A stretch of DNA of 64,000 bases from Clostridium sp. AM30-24 (GTDB taxonomy: Bacteria; Bacillota; Clostridia; Lachnospirales; Lachnospiraceae). The position numbers and the translations under genes are program-made. The stretch covers positions 485,996 through 549,995 of the forward strand of contig NZ_QUJB01000001.1 of the NCBI RefSeq assembly GCF_003480435.1, written 5' to 3'. This document shows positions 52,727 through 60,870 of this stretch, piece by piece (positions within the stretch are counted from its first letter, which is position 1; each line of letters opens with the position of its first letter). The notes under the pieces were generated by a model, which saw only the letters and a list, made by a program, of their open reading frames with translations, was not told the origin of the DNA and searched no databases.

Positions 52727-53076
52727 AACGCTTCCCGCATATGCCCCACCGCCCGTTTCTCGATTCTCGACACATAGGACCGGGAGATCCCGAGCTTTTC
52801 CGCGATCTCCCGCTGCGTGTGTTCCTTTGTCCCAAACAATCCATATCTCATGCGGATCACGGTCTGCTCCATCTCCGTGAGATTCTCCCTGTAAGCTTCA
52901 TAAAGACACCTCACGTCCTGCTTGATAATCACAGTCTCAAGGACTTCCCGGTCTGTCGCCTCAAGGACATCCAGGAGGCTCACGGTCTCCCCATCCTTAT
53001 CCGCGCCGATGGGATCATAGATGGAAACTTCTCTGGAAAACTTCTTCCCGGTCCGGAACATCATTAAGATCTCATT
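52699..53076 (-). CDS. sigK: sporulation sigma factor SigK, C-terminal segment of a split gene
   Basis: About 125 residues from NEILMMFRTGKKFSREVSIYDPIGADKDGE through region 4 LTEMEQTVIRMRYGLFG...HTQREIAEKLGISRSYVSRIEKRAVGHMREAF. This matches the C-terminal half of SigK, the late mother-cell sigma factor. Homology stops at NEIL, exactly where Bacillus sigK is cut by the skin element. Upstream sequence belongs to an inserted element. In the integrated state the frame runs on into element DNA to an ATG at 53154. The N-terminal half should lie right of the window on the minus strand, so the intact gene exists only after excision. Confidence 0.9.
   Translation of the reverse strand, partial: NEILMMFRTGKKFSREVSIYDPIGADKDGETVSLLDVLEATDREVLETVIIKQDVRCLYEAYRENLTEMEQTVIRMRYGLFGTKEHTQREIAEKLGISRSYVSRIEKRAVGHMREAFYEPAGNTL
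53072..53076. other. attachment-site core AATGA at the sigK/element junction
   Basis: On the minus strand the sigK codons for N-E (AATGAG) contain AATGA, the core used by the Bacillus subtilis skin insertion as I recall it. The recombinase stop codon TGA lies inside these five bases. The other core should be at the far end of the element, beyond 64000. Confidence 0.65.
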
Positions 53077-54901
53077 TGCTATCCTCCCCCCAATGCGTTT
53101 TTGATGCACTGAGGGGATTAGTTTTTCCCAGGCGGTCATCCTCCGTATCATCATCTTCGTAATCTACATCGGAAAATGCCACCAATTCATCATTATCGTC
53201 CTCATCGTCTGTATTATCAGAAGCAGCAGAAGCGATTTCCGGGTATTCGATTTCATCGTCCTGCACACCGAACAGAACCACATGGGCATTGACTCCGTCC
53301 CAGATAACCTTACGCACGATGGTGCGGATGGCTGCTCGTTTCTGTTCTATGGTCATTTCATCAATGCCGTCCTTAAAGACAGTCAGCAGCTGGCGCATCA
53401 AGTCAAATTCAACATCACTGAGAGCGTGCTGCGTAGTCAGTCCTTCCAGCTCCTGAATACGTTTTTCAAGGGACTGGTATTCTTCGTTCAGTTGCTCAAT
53501 TCGCTTTGTTACATGAGCCTTGGCAGGGCTGTCACCCATTTCCACGAGAGAATCCACCAGTGAATTGATTTTCTTCTCTGTTTCTGCCTTCTCTTTTCTC
53601 ATATCGGAAATCCGCTGTTCGTAGTCCATGCGATTGCCGGTATAGAATTTTCGGCTCTGCTCCAACTGACTGACAAAAGTCTCCTTATCATCTGCAAGCA
53701 TTTTTACCTGTTCGATGATTGCCATATCCAGTGTATTGCCGTTTGCGTTTTTGCTGTTGCACACGGTACGCTGGCTGCGCTCTTTCATTTTGCACACATA
53801 GGTGTAAATCACCTTGCCGTCAGCAGTTTTTCGCTTGCTCATCTTCGGATACATACGCTCACCGCAGCTGCAGAACAGCAGACCGGTCAGCAACGCTTCG
53901 TTACTGCGTGGTTTTCTGAAAGACTTGGACTTGTTGCGTTCCAATGACTCTTGAACCTGCACCCACACCTTGCCGGGAATTAGTCCGGGATGTTTGCCAA
54001 CGGACACAATCCATTCACTCGGCGGTAACGAGATACTCGCTCTGCCTTTTTCCTGATCGGTACGATTATATGCCATCATGCCGTGAACACCGTCAAAGGC
54101 ATCATGCTCGGAGAACAGGTCTGTATCATTCTTTATAAAGAAATCATACGCCTCTTGGTCAGCGACCATGTAGACCGGATTCTGCAAAATCGCTTTGACC
54201 GAGAAACGGGTAAAATATTTTCCGTTCTTTGTCTTGAACCCTTGCTTAATCAACGCCGCTTCTGTCAAAGTCAAAGAATCCGTTTCCACATACAAATCAA
54301 AAATCGTTTTGACTATATCTGCTTCTTCCGGAACAAGTTTCAACTTGCAGGCTTTCTTTGTCTTTCCGTCCACTGTAATGCTTTTTATAGCTTCGGATTC
54401 AAAGCCGGTAGGGGTTGTACCACCTAACCAGCGTCCGGTCTTTGCCAGCTCATGCATATTGTCACGGATACGCTCGGCAATGGTTTCACGCTCCAACTGA
54501 GAAAAAACAGATGCAATATACATCATGGCTCGTCCCATCGGGGTGCTGGTGTCAAACTGCTCCTTGATGGAAATAAAAGAAATATCCAAACGGGCAAGTT
54601 CTTCAATCAATCCAGAGAAGTCGCTGACATTACGGCTGATACGGTCAAGACGATAGACAATGATTGCCTTAAACTGTCGCTTTTTTGCTGCATCCATCAT
54701 TCGTTTGAATGCCGGACGGTTCAGATTCCCTCCGGAAAATCCCTCATCTTCATATACTACGATTTTATCTACAGCGGCACCACCAAAATGCACACGAACA
54801 TACTCTTTGCCAAGTTCAACCTGATTGCCAATACTCTCGCCTTTCCCTGTAAATTTTGATTTACGGGAATAGAGGGCGATAACATCTTCATTTTGTCGCA
54901 T
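53072..54901 (-). CDS. large serine recombinase (SpoIVCA/TndX type)
   Basis: Catalyses integration and excision of the element. The 609-residue product has an N-terminal resolvase domain with the nucleophile Ser12 in ALYSRKSKFTGKGESIGNQ, VYEDEGFSGGNLNRPAFKRMM and YRLDRISRNVSDF. A recombinase domain follows, then a zinc ribbon (CSCGERMYPKM...CKMKERSQRTVC), a coiled coil (about 420-490) and an acidic tail. The stop codon is within the attachment core. RBS GGAGG. If excision restores sigK, this gene may be a sporulation switch as in skin elements. Confidence 0.95.
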   Translation of the reverse strand: MRQNEDVIALYSRKSKFTGKGESIGNQVELGKEYVRVHFGGAAVDKIVVYEDEGFSGGNLNRPAFKRMMDAAKKRQFKAIIVYRLDRISRNVSDFSGLIEELARLDISFISIKEQFDTSTPMGRAMMYIASVFSQLERETIAERIRDNMHELAKTGRWLGGTTPTGFESEAIKSITVDGKTKKACKLKLVPEEADIVKTIFDLYVETDSLTLTEAALIKQGFKTKNGKYFTRFSVKAILQNPVYMVADQEAYDFFIKNDTDLFSEHDAFDGVHGMMAYNRTDQEKGRASISLPPSEWIVSVGKHPGLIPGKVWVQVQESLERNKSKSFRKPRSNEALLTGLLFCSCGERMYPKMSKRKTADGKVIYTYVCKMKERSQRTVCNSKNANGNTLDMAIIEQVKMLADDKETFVSQLEQSRKFYTGNRMDYEQRISDMRKEKAETEKKINSLVDSLVEMGDSPAKAHVTKRIEQLNEEYQSLEKRIQELEGLTTQHALSDVEFDLMRQLLTVFKDGIDEMTIEQKRAAIRTIVRKVIWDGVNAHVVLFGVQDDEIEYPEIASAASDNTDDEDDNDELVAFSDVDYEDDDTEDDRLGKTNPLSASKTHWGEDSK

Positions 54902-54991
54902 CTGCTTTTCCTCCTTCTCTTGCTATGTGATGTATCATGCGCTATTATAACATAAAGTAAGCACCAAGTAAACATGACAGGAGGGTTTTCT

Positions 54992-55366
54992 ATGAAATCG
55001 ATTTTTGAAGAATTAGGCGGCACCTACACTTTAGGCGAGGACGGAATGTATTATCCGAACCTGGAGCTTCCGGTTGAAGAAGAACCACATTACGGTAAGT
55101 ATGGTCGTATGCGAATGAATTACATAAAAGAGCATCGCCCGGGGTTGTATACGGAGCTTTTGTTCGACGGAAAGCTGGTATCACACTTGAACGACATTGA
55201 TGATACGGCTCGTCAACGGATGGAGCTGCTGACTCGACAAATGCAGGAGCAGCATGGTGTAAACGAGGAATTAAAAGCTCTTGATCAGATGATCTGGGTA
55301 GGTGCCTGCAATAACATCCGCAATGCTGCGGAGGAAATTGTTTTGAATGAACTAATATATTGCTAA
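54992..55366 (+). CDS. tnpV: TnpV family transposon-encoded protein
   Basis: The 124-residue product has MKSIFEELGGTYTLGEDGMYYPNLELP, GKYGRMRMNYIKEHRPGLYTELLFDGKL and MIWVGACNNIRNAAEEIVLNELI, the TnpV pattern found in many clostridial transposons. Its role is unproved. The start at 54992 follows AGGAGGG. Divergent from the recombinase across a 90-base promoter region, closed by a strong terminator. Confidence 0.9.
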   Translation: MKSIFEELGGTYTLGEDGMYYPNLELPVEEEPHYGKYGRMRMNYIKEHRPGLYTELLFDGKLVSHLNDIDDTARQRMELLTRQMQEQHGVNEELKALDQMIWVGACNNIRNAAEEIVLNELIYC

Positions 55367-55370
55367 CGCC

Positions 55371-55420
55371 AAGGGAGAGAGCTTGTACACATCATGGGTA
55401 CAAGTTCTCTCTTTTCCCTT
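55371..55420 (+). terminator. tnpV terminator
   Basis: GAGAGAGCTTGTAC pairs with GTACAAGTTCTCTC and TTTTCCC follows, immediately after the tnpV stop. Confidence 0.85.
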
Positions 55421-55530
55421 GAATCCGAGTTGGACAGAAGTTGTTTTGACATCCCACCAGCTTGTCGGAAAGTTAGAAAATGCAGAAACCCAAATACTTG
55501 TGAAACTATTATGAACATGACTGTTTCCTA

Positions 55531-55584
55531 TTGACATTCCAGTTTATTGAGAGTAAACTATAATTAGTTTATTGACTATCAACT
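55531..55584 (+). promoter_or_regulatory. blaI promoter with two dyad operators
   Basis: TTGACA (55531-55536) and TAAACT (55554-55559) are 17 bases apart; TATAAT overlaps at 55559-55564. Two related 19-bp dyads, AGTTTA-N7-TAAACT (55541-55559) and AGTTTATTGACTATCAACT (55566-55584), cover the promoter, as expected for an autoregulated BlaI-type repressor. Confidence 0.65.
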
Positions 55585-55600
55585 GGAAGGAGAAATCTTT

Positions 55601-55966
55601 ATGGCTGAGATTAAAATGGGCGTAGTGGAATCCCACTTCGCTGATATTATTTGGGCGAATGAGCCTTTGCACTCCAGAGATTTGGTAAAGCTCTGTGAGA
55701 AGGAACTGAATTGGAACCGTTCTACCACTTATACCGTGTTACGCAAACTCTGTGAGCGTGGGATTTTCCAAAACAACGGAGGAACTGTTTCCTCTGTGCT
55801 GACCAAGAACGAGTTCTATGCTGTTCAGAGCGAGCAGTTTGTAGATGAAACCTTTGAAGGCTCCCTCCCTGCTTTCATTGCGGCTTTTACACAAAGGAAG
55901 GGTATTTCTCAACAGGAAGCTGCGGAGATTCGACACATGATTGATGCAGCCGCCGGAAAAGAGTAA
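55601..55966 (+). CDS. BlaI/MecI-family repressor
   Basis: The 121-residue product has the N-terminal winged helix (ESHFADIIWANEPLHSRDLVKLCEKELNWNRSTTYTVLRKLCERGIFQNNGGTVSSVLTKNEFY) and a C-terminal dimer helix region. BlaI/MecI proteins are cleaved or released when a partner M56 membrane protease is activated. RBS AAGGAG. The M56 gene starts 3 bases after its stop. No beta-lactamase gene is nearby in the window, so the target is unknown. Confidence 0.93.
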   Translation: MAEIKMGVVESHFADIIWANEPLHSRDLVKLCEKELNWNRSTTYTVLRKLCERGIFQNNGGTVSSVLTKNEFYAVQSEQFVDETFEGSLPAFIAAFTQRKGISQQEAAEIRHMIDAAAGKE

Positions 55967-55969
55967 TCT

Positions 55970-57901
55970 ATGAGTTCACTCTTTTTGAAAATTGTAAATA
56001 TGAGTATCGCCGCATCTTGGCTGATCCTTGCGGTCGTACTTTTGCGTGTAGTTTTGAGAGAGGCACCTAAGTGGATCAATGTTCTGCTTTGGGGTGCTGT
56101 TGCAATTCGACTCTTATGCCCGATTACCATCGAAAGCAATTTGAGCATGGTGCCAAGCGCAGAGGTTTTTCCGAATGAGGTCGTTTCCGGACCATCCTTT
56201 GATGTGAATACAGGTTTCAATATCGTAGATACACAAATCAATGATTACCTTGGCGACCGCTACTTTGAAGGTGTGACGGTTCCTGCAAACAACGGAGCTA
56301 ACATAACAACGATTCTCAGTGTTGCATGGATAGTTGGCATTTTCACTTTTGCTGTATTTGCTCTTGTGAGCTACCGAAAAATCCACAACAAGGTTCGTCC
56401 ATCGTTAAATGTGCGGGACAACATTTGGATTTGCGATGATATCCAAACACCATTTATCCTAGGCTGCTTTAAGCCAAAAATCTACATTCCGTCCGGAACG
56501 GATGAAGTGCAGCTTCCCCATATCATCGCCCATGAGAACGCTCATTTAAAACGCTGTGACCACTGGTGGAAGCCGCTGGGGTATCTGGTTTTAGCAATCC
56601 ATTGGTTCAATCCGCTTGTATGGATTGCGTATATTTTACTTTGCAGAGATATTGAGTTGGCTTGCGACGAGAAAGTCATTCGAGAATTAAATCAGAGCGA
56701 GTCTATTTCCTATTCCGAAACATTACTCTCTTGTAGCGTAAATAGAAGAACGATTTTGGTTTGCCCGCTTGCCTTTGGCGAGGTTGGCGTAAAAGAAAGG
56801 GTGAAGCGTGTGTTGAATTATAAAAAGCCTGCGTTCTGGATTGTTGTCGTAGCAATAATTGCTGCTATCGTTACGGCGGTTTGTTTCCTGACAAATCCCA
56901 AAACGATTGGTGATTCTATAACACTTGTTGAACAGTCTACACCCGGAAATGGTAATACTTTTACCTATGATACTACCTTTGGTCAAAGTGTAATGAGCGG
57001 CACTGTTTATGCCGAGCAGTGGAGTAATGGCACTTGCACAAAATCTACGCCTGCCGTATTAACGAGTGAAGTCGATGAGATAAACATCTTATTGGATGTT
57101 CGTCGTGAAAACGGTCATTCAGTAGGTGTTGATATTCAAGTCGATACCAACGAACATGGTGGTTCCTTCATCACATATTTTGCATTCCCTGAGAATTATT
57201 CCATCCTCGGATGGAGCTGCAACGGTTATGAGTTGAATAAACCTATTCTAATCCAATCCGAGGCGGAAAAAATTTTGGCAGCTATGGTATTTGATGTGGG
57301 AAATGGAGTGAGGGTATTTAGTCCCGAAGTGCTTGTCAATGAACCTGAAAGATTGGAAAATGTAGATTATGCAATCGTGATTCGTGCTTCATTTGATAGT
57401 ACCAACTTGGGCAATGAAAATTCGGAACATACTTCTCACTCAGCAGATAGTGGTGCTGTGATTCCGATGGTTATGGTGAATGACACACTCTATCTGTACA
57501 CAGGATTTGAAAATACAGATGCTCACCACGATGTGATGAATGGCAAGATCACATCCTCTGTTCACGGGAACACCAAGCCTACCGTAAATGATCAATCGAA
57601 TTTTGGCGAGGGATACGCATATCAGTACGGTGCTGCCGAAGGAACCATTGAAATCTACATGGATGGTAAATGGTGCATCTTTGCTACTGAAGAAGTGCGA
57701 CAGGATATTCAATTTCCTGTTGCTGATGGAGATGTTAACGGATCAAACGGAGCTGAGTCGGGAGAAACTACATCAGTAGTGGCAGGAGTTTCAATGGTGG
57801 ATGCTTCTAAGATTGCCAGCATTGCTGTAACCAACGGCAATACCGGAGAACAGAAAACAGTTACTGGAAAAAAGGCATATAGCGATGAATACCTTGCCTA
57901 A
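55970..57901 (+). CDS. M56 (BlaR1-like) membrane metalloprotease, C-terminally disrupted
   Basis: The 643-residue product has an N-terminal four-helix M56 domain with the zinc site HIIAHENAHLKRCDHWWKPLGY (HExxH) and ELACDEKVI. A transmembrane helix follows at about 285-305 (FWIVVVAIIAAIVTAVCFL), then a long outside region with no penicillin-binding sensor. Homology to the usual C-terminal domain resumes after the stop, so the frame ends early (see 57902-58232). Signal sensing may be lost while the protease part remains. Confidence 0.85.
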   Translation: MSSLFLKIVNMSIAASWLILAVVLLRVVLREAPKWINVLLWGAVAIRLLCPITIESNLSMVPSAEVFPNEVVSGPSFDVNTGFNIVDTQINDYLGDRYFEGVTVPANNGANITTILSVAWIVGIFTFAVFALVSYRKIHNKVRPSLNVRDNIWICDDIQTPFILGCFKPKIYIPSGTDEVQLPHIIAHENAHLKRCDHWWKPLGYLVLAIHWFNPLVWIAYILLCRDIELACDEKVIRELNQSESISYSETLLSCSVNRRTILVCPLAFGEVGVKERVKRVLNYKKPAFWIVVVAIIAAIVTAVCFLTNPKTIGDSITLVEQSTPGNGNTFTYDTTFGQSVMSGTVYAEQWSNGTCTKSTPAVLTSEVDEINILLDVRRENGHSVGVDIQVDTNEHGGSFITYFAFPENYSILGWSCNGYELNKPILIQSEAEKILAAMVFDVGNGVRVFSPEVLVNEPERLENVDYAIVIRASFDSTNLGNENSEHTSHSADSGAVIPMVMVNDTLYLYTGFENTDAHHDVMNGKITSSVHGNTKPTVNDQSNFGEGYAYQYGAAEGTIEIYMDGKWCIFATEEVRQDIQFPVADGDVNGSNGAESGETTSVVAGVSMVDASKIASIAVTNGNTGEQKTVTGKKAYSDEYLA

Positions 57902-58232
57902 CGTGACTATGATGATGGAAAAGTATAAATCCCGGGAAGGCGATATTGAAATTTCAAATCAAAGTGGAAAAGGACTGAAAACCTGGGAATGGTATGATAT
58001 TCAGAAGTGGGAAAACGGTGAATGACACAGGCTGGATCAGCTGACGGATGGATTGTGGACAGATACTCTATACCAGATTCCAGCGGGAGAAATTACGGCT
58101 TTTTCTACGAATTGGAAAACGTGGTATGGCGACTTGTCAGACGGTAAATATCGCATCATAAAGAAAATATATGAAACGATAGAAGATGAAATCCATACTC
58201 ATTATCTGGCAGTAGAATTTGAAATTCGATAA
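57902..58232 (+). pseudogene. detached C-terminal Ig-like domain of the M56 protein
   Basis: One frame reads MMMEKYKSREGDIEISNQSGKGLKTWEWYDIQKWENGE, stop, HRLDQLTDGLWTDTLYQIPAGEITAFSTNWKTWYGDLSDGKYRIIKKI...LAVEFEIR. This is the beta-rich tail found on M56 proteins (...GE-W-HRL..., ..W.YG.L..G.YRI.K..). The stop TGA at 58022 probably replaces a Trp codon TGG, and the join to the upstream frame is also broken. Confidence 0.65.
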
Positions 58233-58277
58233 CTGTCCAAGTACAATGTCAAATATAATTATTGCATCCTTAGTAAA

Positions 58278-58326
58278 GGAATACCATCGCAGATACTTCC
58301 AAAGTAGCAGCGATGGTATTTTTTCT
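58278..58326 (+). terminator. terminator of the blaI-M56 transcript
   Basis: ATACCATCGC pairs with GCGATGGTAT and TTTTTTCTG follows. Confidence 0.85.
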
Positions 58327-58407
58327 GTTGAAAATACTGTGTAGTACGATATGTACACAGGAAGGACAGTATATTTTTCACTGGCTCAGATATATTGTAG
58401 AGCAGCA

Positions 58408-58455
58408 ATCCACCACTACCATTCCAAAATCGGAGTGGTAATGGTGGATTTTGTT
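58408..58455. terminator. hairpin at the 3' end of the relaxase gene
   Basis: ATCCACCACTACCATTCC pairs nearly perfectly with GGAGTGGTAATGGTGGAT around a 6-base loop. The T-rich flank is on the plus-strand side, so it best stops rightward transcripts, but it lies directly at the leftward relaxase stop. Confidence 0.6.
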
Positions 58456-58456
58456 A

Positions 58457-60163
58457 TCATCGCTCGTAATCTTTTTGCTTTCTTTTGGGAGGTTTTTGCA
58501 TCTGTGATTCTGGTTCTTTGCGCTGAAGCATTTGAGTAATAGAAGGCTTTCTGGTAACTTCCCCAAGCATTTTCTTCACTTCCAGCTTGCTCTGACGCAT
58601 CATATCATAATCATATTTAACGCCGTAGATTTTTTGAAGCTGACTGGCTGCGGATTGCTCTTTGCCAGTGCGAAGCTCCATTCTGGTGTCGGTCAATTCG
58701 CCTGCATCCACATCGGCAACGGTTTTTTCCAAATCCCTGTATCTCTCCAGTGTTCTGTCCAGTTCGGCAGTGAATTTATTTTCTGCCTGTTCCAGTGCGT
58801 CCATCTGTGTATCAAGATTCTTGACTTCCTTTTTGAATTTGGAGAAGGCTGCATCATCCGCACATTCCATACTGTTCAGAAGCATGGACTTTTCGGATTT
58901 CAATTCCTCCAAATCCTCAGTCAGCGTAGCAACCTGCTCCGACAATTTCTGATGCTTTATCACATGAATAAAGGGTAGAGAATCCTGTTCTGCACGGAGC
59001 TGCTTTCGCTCTGTGTTTTTCTCTTTGATTTCCTGTTTGATTTCCGTATATCGTTCCACGACCGGTTTTACAGCATCCACATAGTCAGAGATTTTCTGCT
59101 TGCTGATACGGATATGGCTGATGCGGTACATAAGAACAATCATATTCTCACGCAGGGATTCCAGTGCATTTGCCAGCTCCGGAATCGAAGTTTTTACTGC
59201 AGCAGCCAGCTTTTTGACCTTCGCTTTCAGCTCCCGGAGAAGGGCGTTGTCCGCCTTGATCTGGCGATTAATTTCGCAGCGGTCAGAAACGATACCCATC
59301 GCTTCCAGCTTTCGTGCGTGATAGCCCTCGTGGATGGTTGGCAGTTCATCCAATCCCCGTGCGGCGTGACTGCGGTGATCGATCCGGGCATCTATCTCCG
59401 GATACTGTGCCAAATGCCGATTGGTAACGGTTGCCCATTTTTCCCGCCAGATGAGTAGCTGTTCATCGCTGTTCCAACGCTGAGAAATTGGATTCTGTCT
59501 GCCATACTTTGTACTTTTGGGATACTTGTTGGCTCGTTCATAACCTTGCTTCTCAGCTTCTGAAGGTGCCATATACACCTTTCGCTCGCCAACCAGATAT
59601 TGATACTGTTTCTCCCAGCCCTCCGCCTGTGCGATCTTATATTCAGCAGAGGTAAATCCCCATTCTGCGCCATCCCTCACGCACAGATATTCTTTTTCGG
59701 TTTTATGCTGCCATTTACCGTTTTCCTGTAAGGGGCGAATCGTCAGCATAATGTGGGCGTGTGGATTGTGTCCGGGCGGATATGGGTCATGGATTGCAAC
59801 ATCCGCACACATTCCCTCGGCCACAAAATTGTCCTGAATAAATTCTGTGAGAAGGCTCTGCCAGTCTGTCTTTCCCAGTTCTATGGGAAGTGCTACCACA
59901 AATTCACGGGCAAGGCGGCTGTCCTTGGTCTTTTCGTTTTCCTCCACCGCATTCCACAGAATGCTTCGGTCACTCCACGCAGCCGGAGCGATTGGCGGAA
60001 GAAATACTTCCTGCCAGACAAGCCCTCGTTTTCTGGTGTAATCATGCTGAATCCCATCGTAGTCGTTGTATATCTGTGAACAGCTCAGATATGCGGAAGC
60101 CGCCACAGCGGAGCGCCCGGCTCCACGGCTGATGACCTTTGCTTCCAGATGATAGATTGCCAT
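58457..60163 (-). CDS. MobA/MobL-family relaxase (MobQ type)
   Basis: Nicks oriT and pilots the strand in transfer. The 568-residue product begins MAIYHLEAKVISRGAGRSAVAASAYLS, the MobA/MobL signature, has RLAREFVVALPIEL and the three-His metal motif GHNPHAHIMLTIRPL. A long coiled-coil C-terminal half follows (about 280-540). An RSF1010-like nic sequence lies 0.3 kb upstream, consistent with a MobQ relaxase. It is read leftwards in the same direction as the replication and partition genes. Confidence 0.94.
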   Translation of the reverse strand: MAIYHLEAKVISRGAGRSAVAASAYLSCSQIYNDYDGIQHDYTRKRGLVWQEVFLPPIAPAAWSDRSILWNAVEENEKTKDSRLAREFVVALPIELGKTDWQSLLTEFIQDNFVAEGMCADVAIHDPYPPGHNPHAHIMLTIRPLQENGKWQHKTEKEYLCVRDGAEWGFTSAEYKIAQAEGWEKQYQYLVGERKVYMAPSEAEKQGYERANKYPKSTKYGRQNPISQRWNSDEQLLIWREKWATVTNRHLAQYPEIDARIDHRSHAARGLDELPTIHEGYHARKLEAMGIVSDRCEINRQIKADNALLRELKAKVKKLAAAVKTSIPELANALESLRENMIVLMYRISHIRISKQKISDYVDAVKPVVERYTEIKQEIKEKNTERKQLRAEQDSLPFIHVIKHQKLSEQVATLTEDLEELKSEKSMLLNSMECADDAAFSKFKKEVKNLDTQMDALEQAENKFTAELDRTLERYRDLEKTVADVDAGELTDTRMELRTGKEQSAASQLQKIYGVKYDYDMMRQSKLEVKKMLGEVTRKPSITQMLQRKEPESQMQKPPKRKQKDYER

Positions 60164-60287
60164 TCTTCATCACCGTCCTTTCGCTTTTGTTTTTGTTGCT
60201 TTTTAGAAAAAGCAAATGGGGCTTGGCAACAATGCCCATCTCTGCAACAAAGCTGCCGGTGGCAGGTTTTTGCAGACAGTTGGTGGA

Positions 60288-60318
60288 ATACCGTCGGTTA
60301 AAGCGACGGTATTTTTTA
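60288..60318 (+). terminator. rightward intrinsic terminator in the oriT region
   Basis: ATACCGTCG pairs with CGACGGTAT, loop GTTAAAG, then TTTTTT. No rightward gene precedes it, so it may protect the oriT region or end an antisense RNA. Confidence 0.7.
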
Positions 60319-60443
60319 TAGGTGGTAACACCGACCACCAGCTGCGTGGACAATGACAGCAAGCTCGCAGGATTGTGGCATTGTCCATAAGGCTCCCGCA
60401 GGAGCCGCATCCGCCTCGCAGAGCACACGGCCCCGAAGGGGAT

Positions 60444-60485
60444 ACCACCGCCCGATGTTATCGGGTGGTGAGTAAGTGCGCCCTT
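60444..60485 (+). other. origin of transfer (oriT), RSF1010/MobQ-like nic site
   Basis: TAAGTGCG|CCCT at 60473-60484 matches the RSF1010-type nic core as I know it. An inverted repeat, ACCACCGCCCGAT with ATCGGGTGGT (60444-60469, one bulge), lies directly 5' of it, the normal arrangement. The 345-base gap between the relaxase and DUF3847 genes has no coding frame and further short palindromes (for example GCTCCCGCAGGAGC). Confidence 0.75.
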
Positions 60486-60509
60486 CGGGAATAGAGATAC
60501 TTTCGTACC

Positions 60510-60728
60510 TCAATGTTTTTCCGTAACTTCTGCACTTAATCGTCTTTCCAGCTCCATTTTTAGATTATCCAAGTCCATTATCTGTGCTTCCGGGAATACG
60601 TTTTCCAGAATAGCTCCCTGCTGAATCAATCTTCTTGTGCGCTGTTTTCTCTCTTTCTGACGGTTTCTGGCTTCAACCGCTTCCTGTCTGTGTTTCGCCT
60701 GCAATAATTTCTTTTCATCCTCGGTCAT
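60510..60728 (-). CDS. DUF3847-like small protein, 72 aa
   Basis: MTEDEKKLLQAKHRQEAVEARNRQKERKQRTRRLIQQGAILENVFPEAQIMD...: a very basic helix followed by the RTRRLIQ.GA..E pattern of DUF3847 proteins encoded beside relaxases in conjugative elements. It may be a relaxosome accessory factor. The start at 60728 follows AAAGGA; the longer frame has no site. Confidence 0.7.
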   Translation of the reverse strand: MTEDEKKLLQAKHRQEAVEARNRQKERKQRTRRLIQQGAILENVFPEAQIMDLDNLKMELERRLSAEVTEKH

Positions 60729-60792
60729 ATTTACGTCCTTTCTGACCATATCCGGTCTAACTGATTTTTATTTGGTACTTGTTTTAGAAAAG

Positions 60793-60864
60793 AATGGTGC
60801 CGGGATTGTTGCTGCATGAGCGGAATTATCAATGCACCGCTGATTAGGAGACAATCCGGCACCG
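60793..60864 (-). terminator. terminator of the parM-repA-dnaC transcript
   Basis: A 13-bp outer stem (GGTGCCGG-ATTGT with ACAAT-CCGGCACC, one bulge) encloses about 45 bases. T-rich sequence (TTCTTTTCT) follows on the minus strand, just past the DnaC-like gene. Confidence 0.65.
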
Positions 60865-60870
60865 CCGGTC

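Noticed and set aside
53072..53154. An independent start for the sigK-region frame (ATG at 53154)
   Set aside because: The first ~26 codons are element DNA overlapping the recombinase 3' end and do not match SigK; they arise from read-through across the junction.
55601..57901. A beta-lactam resistance locus
   Set aside because: The BlaI/M56 pair lacks a penicillin-binding sensor domain and there is no beta-lactamase or mecA-like gene in the window.
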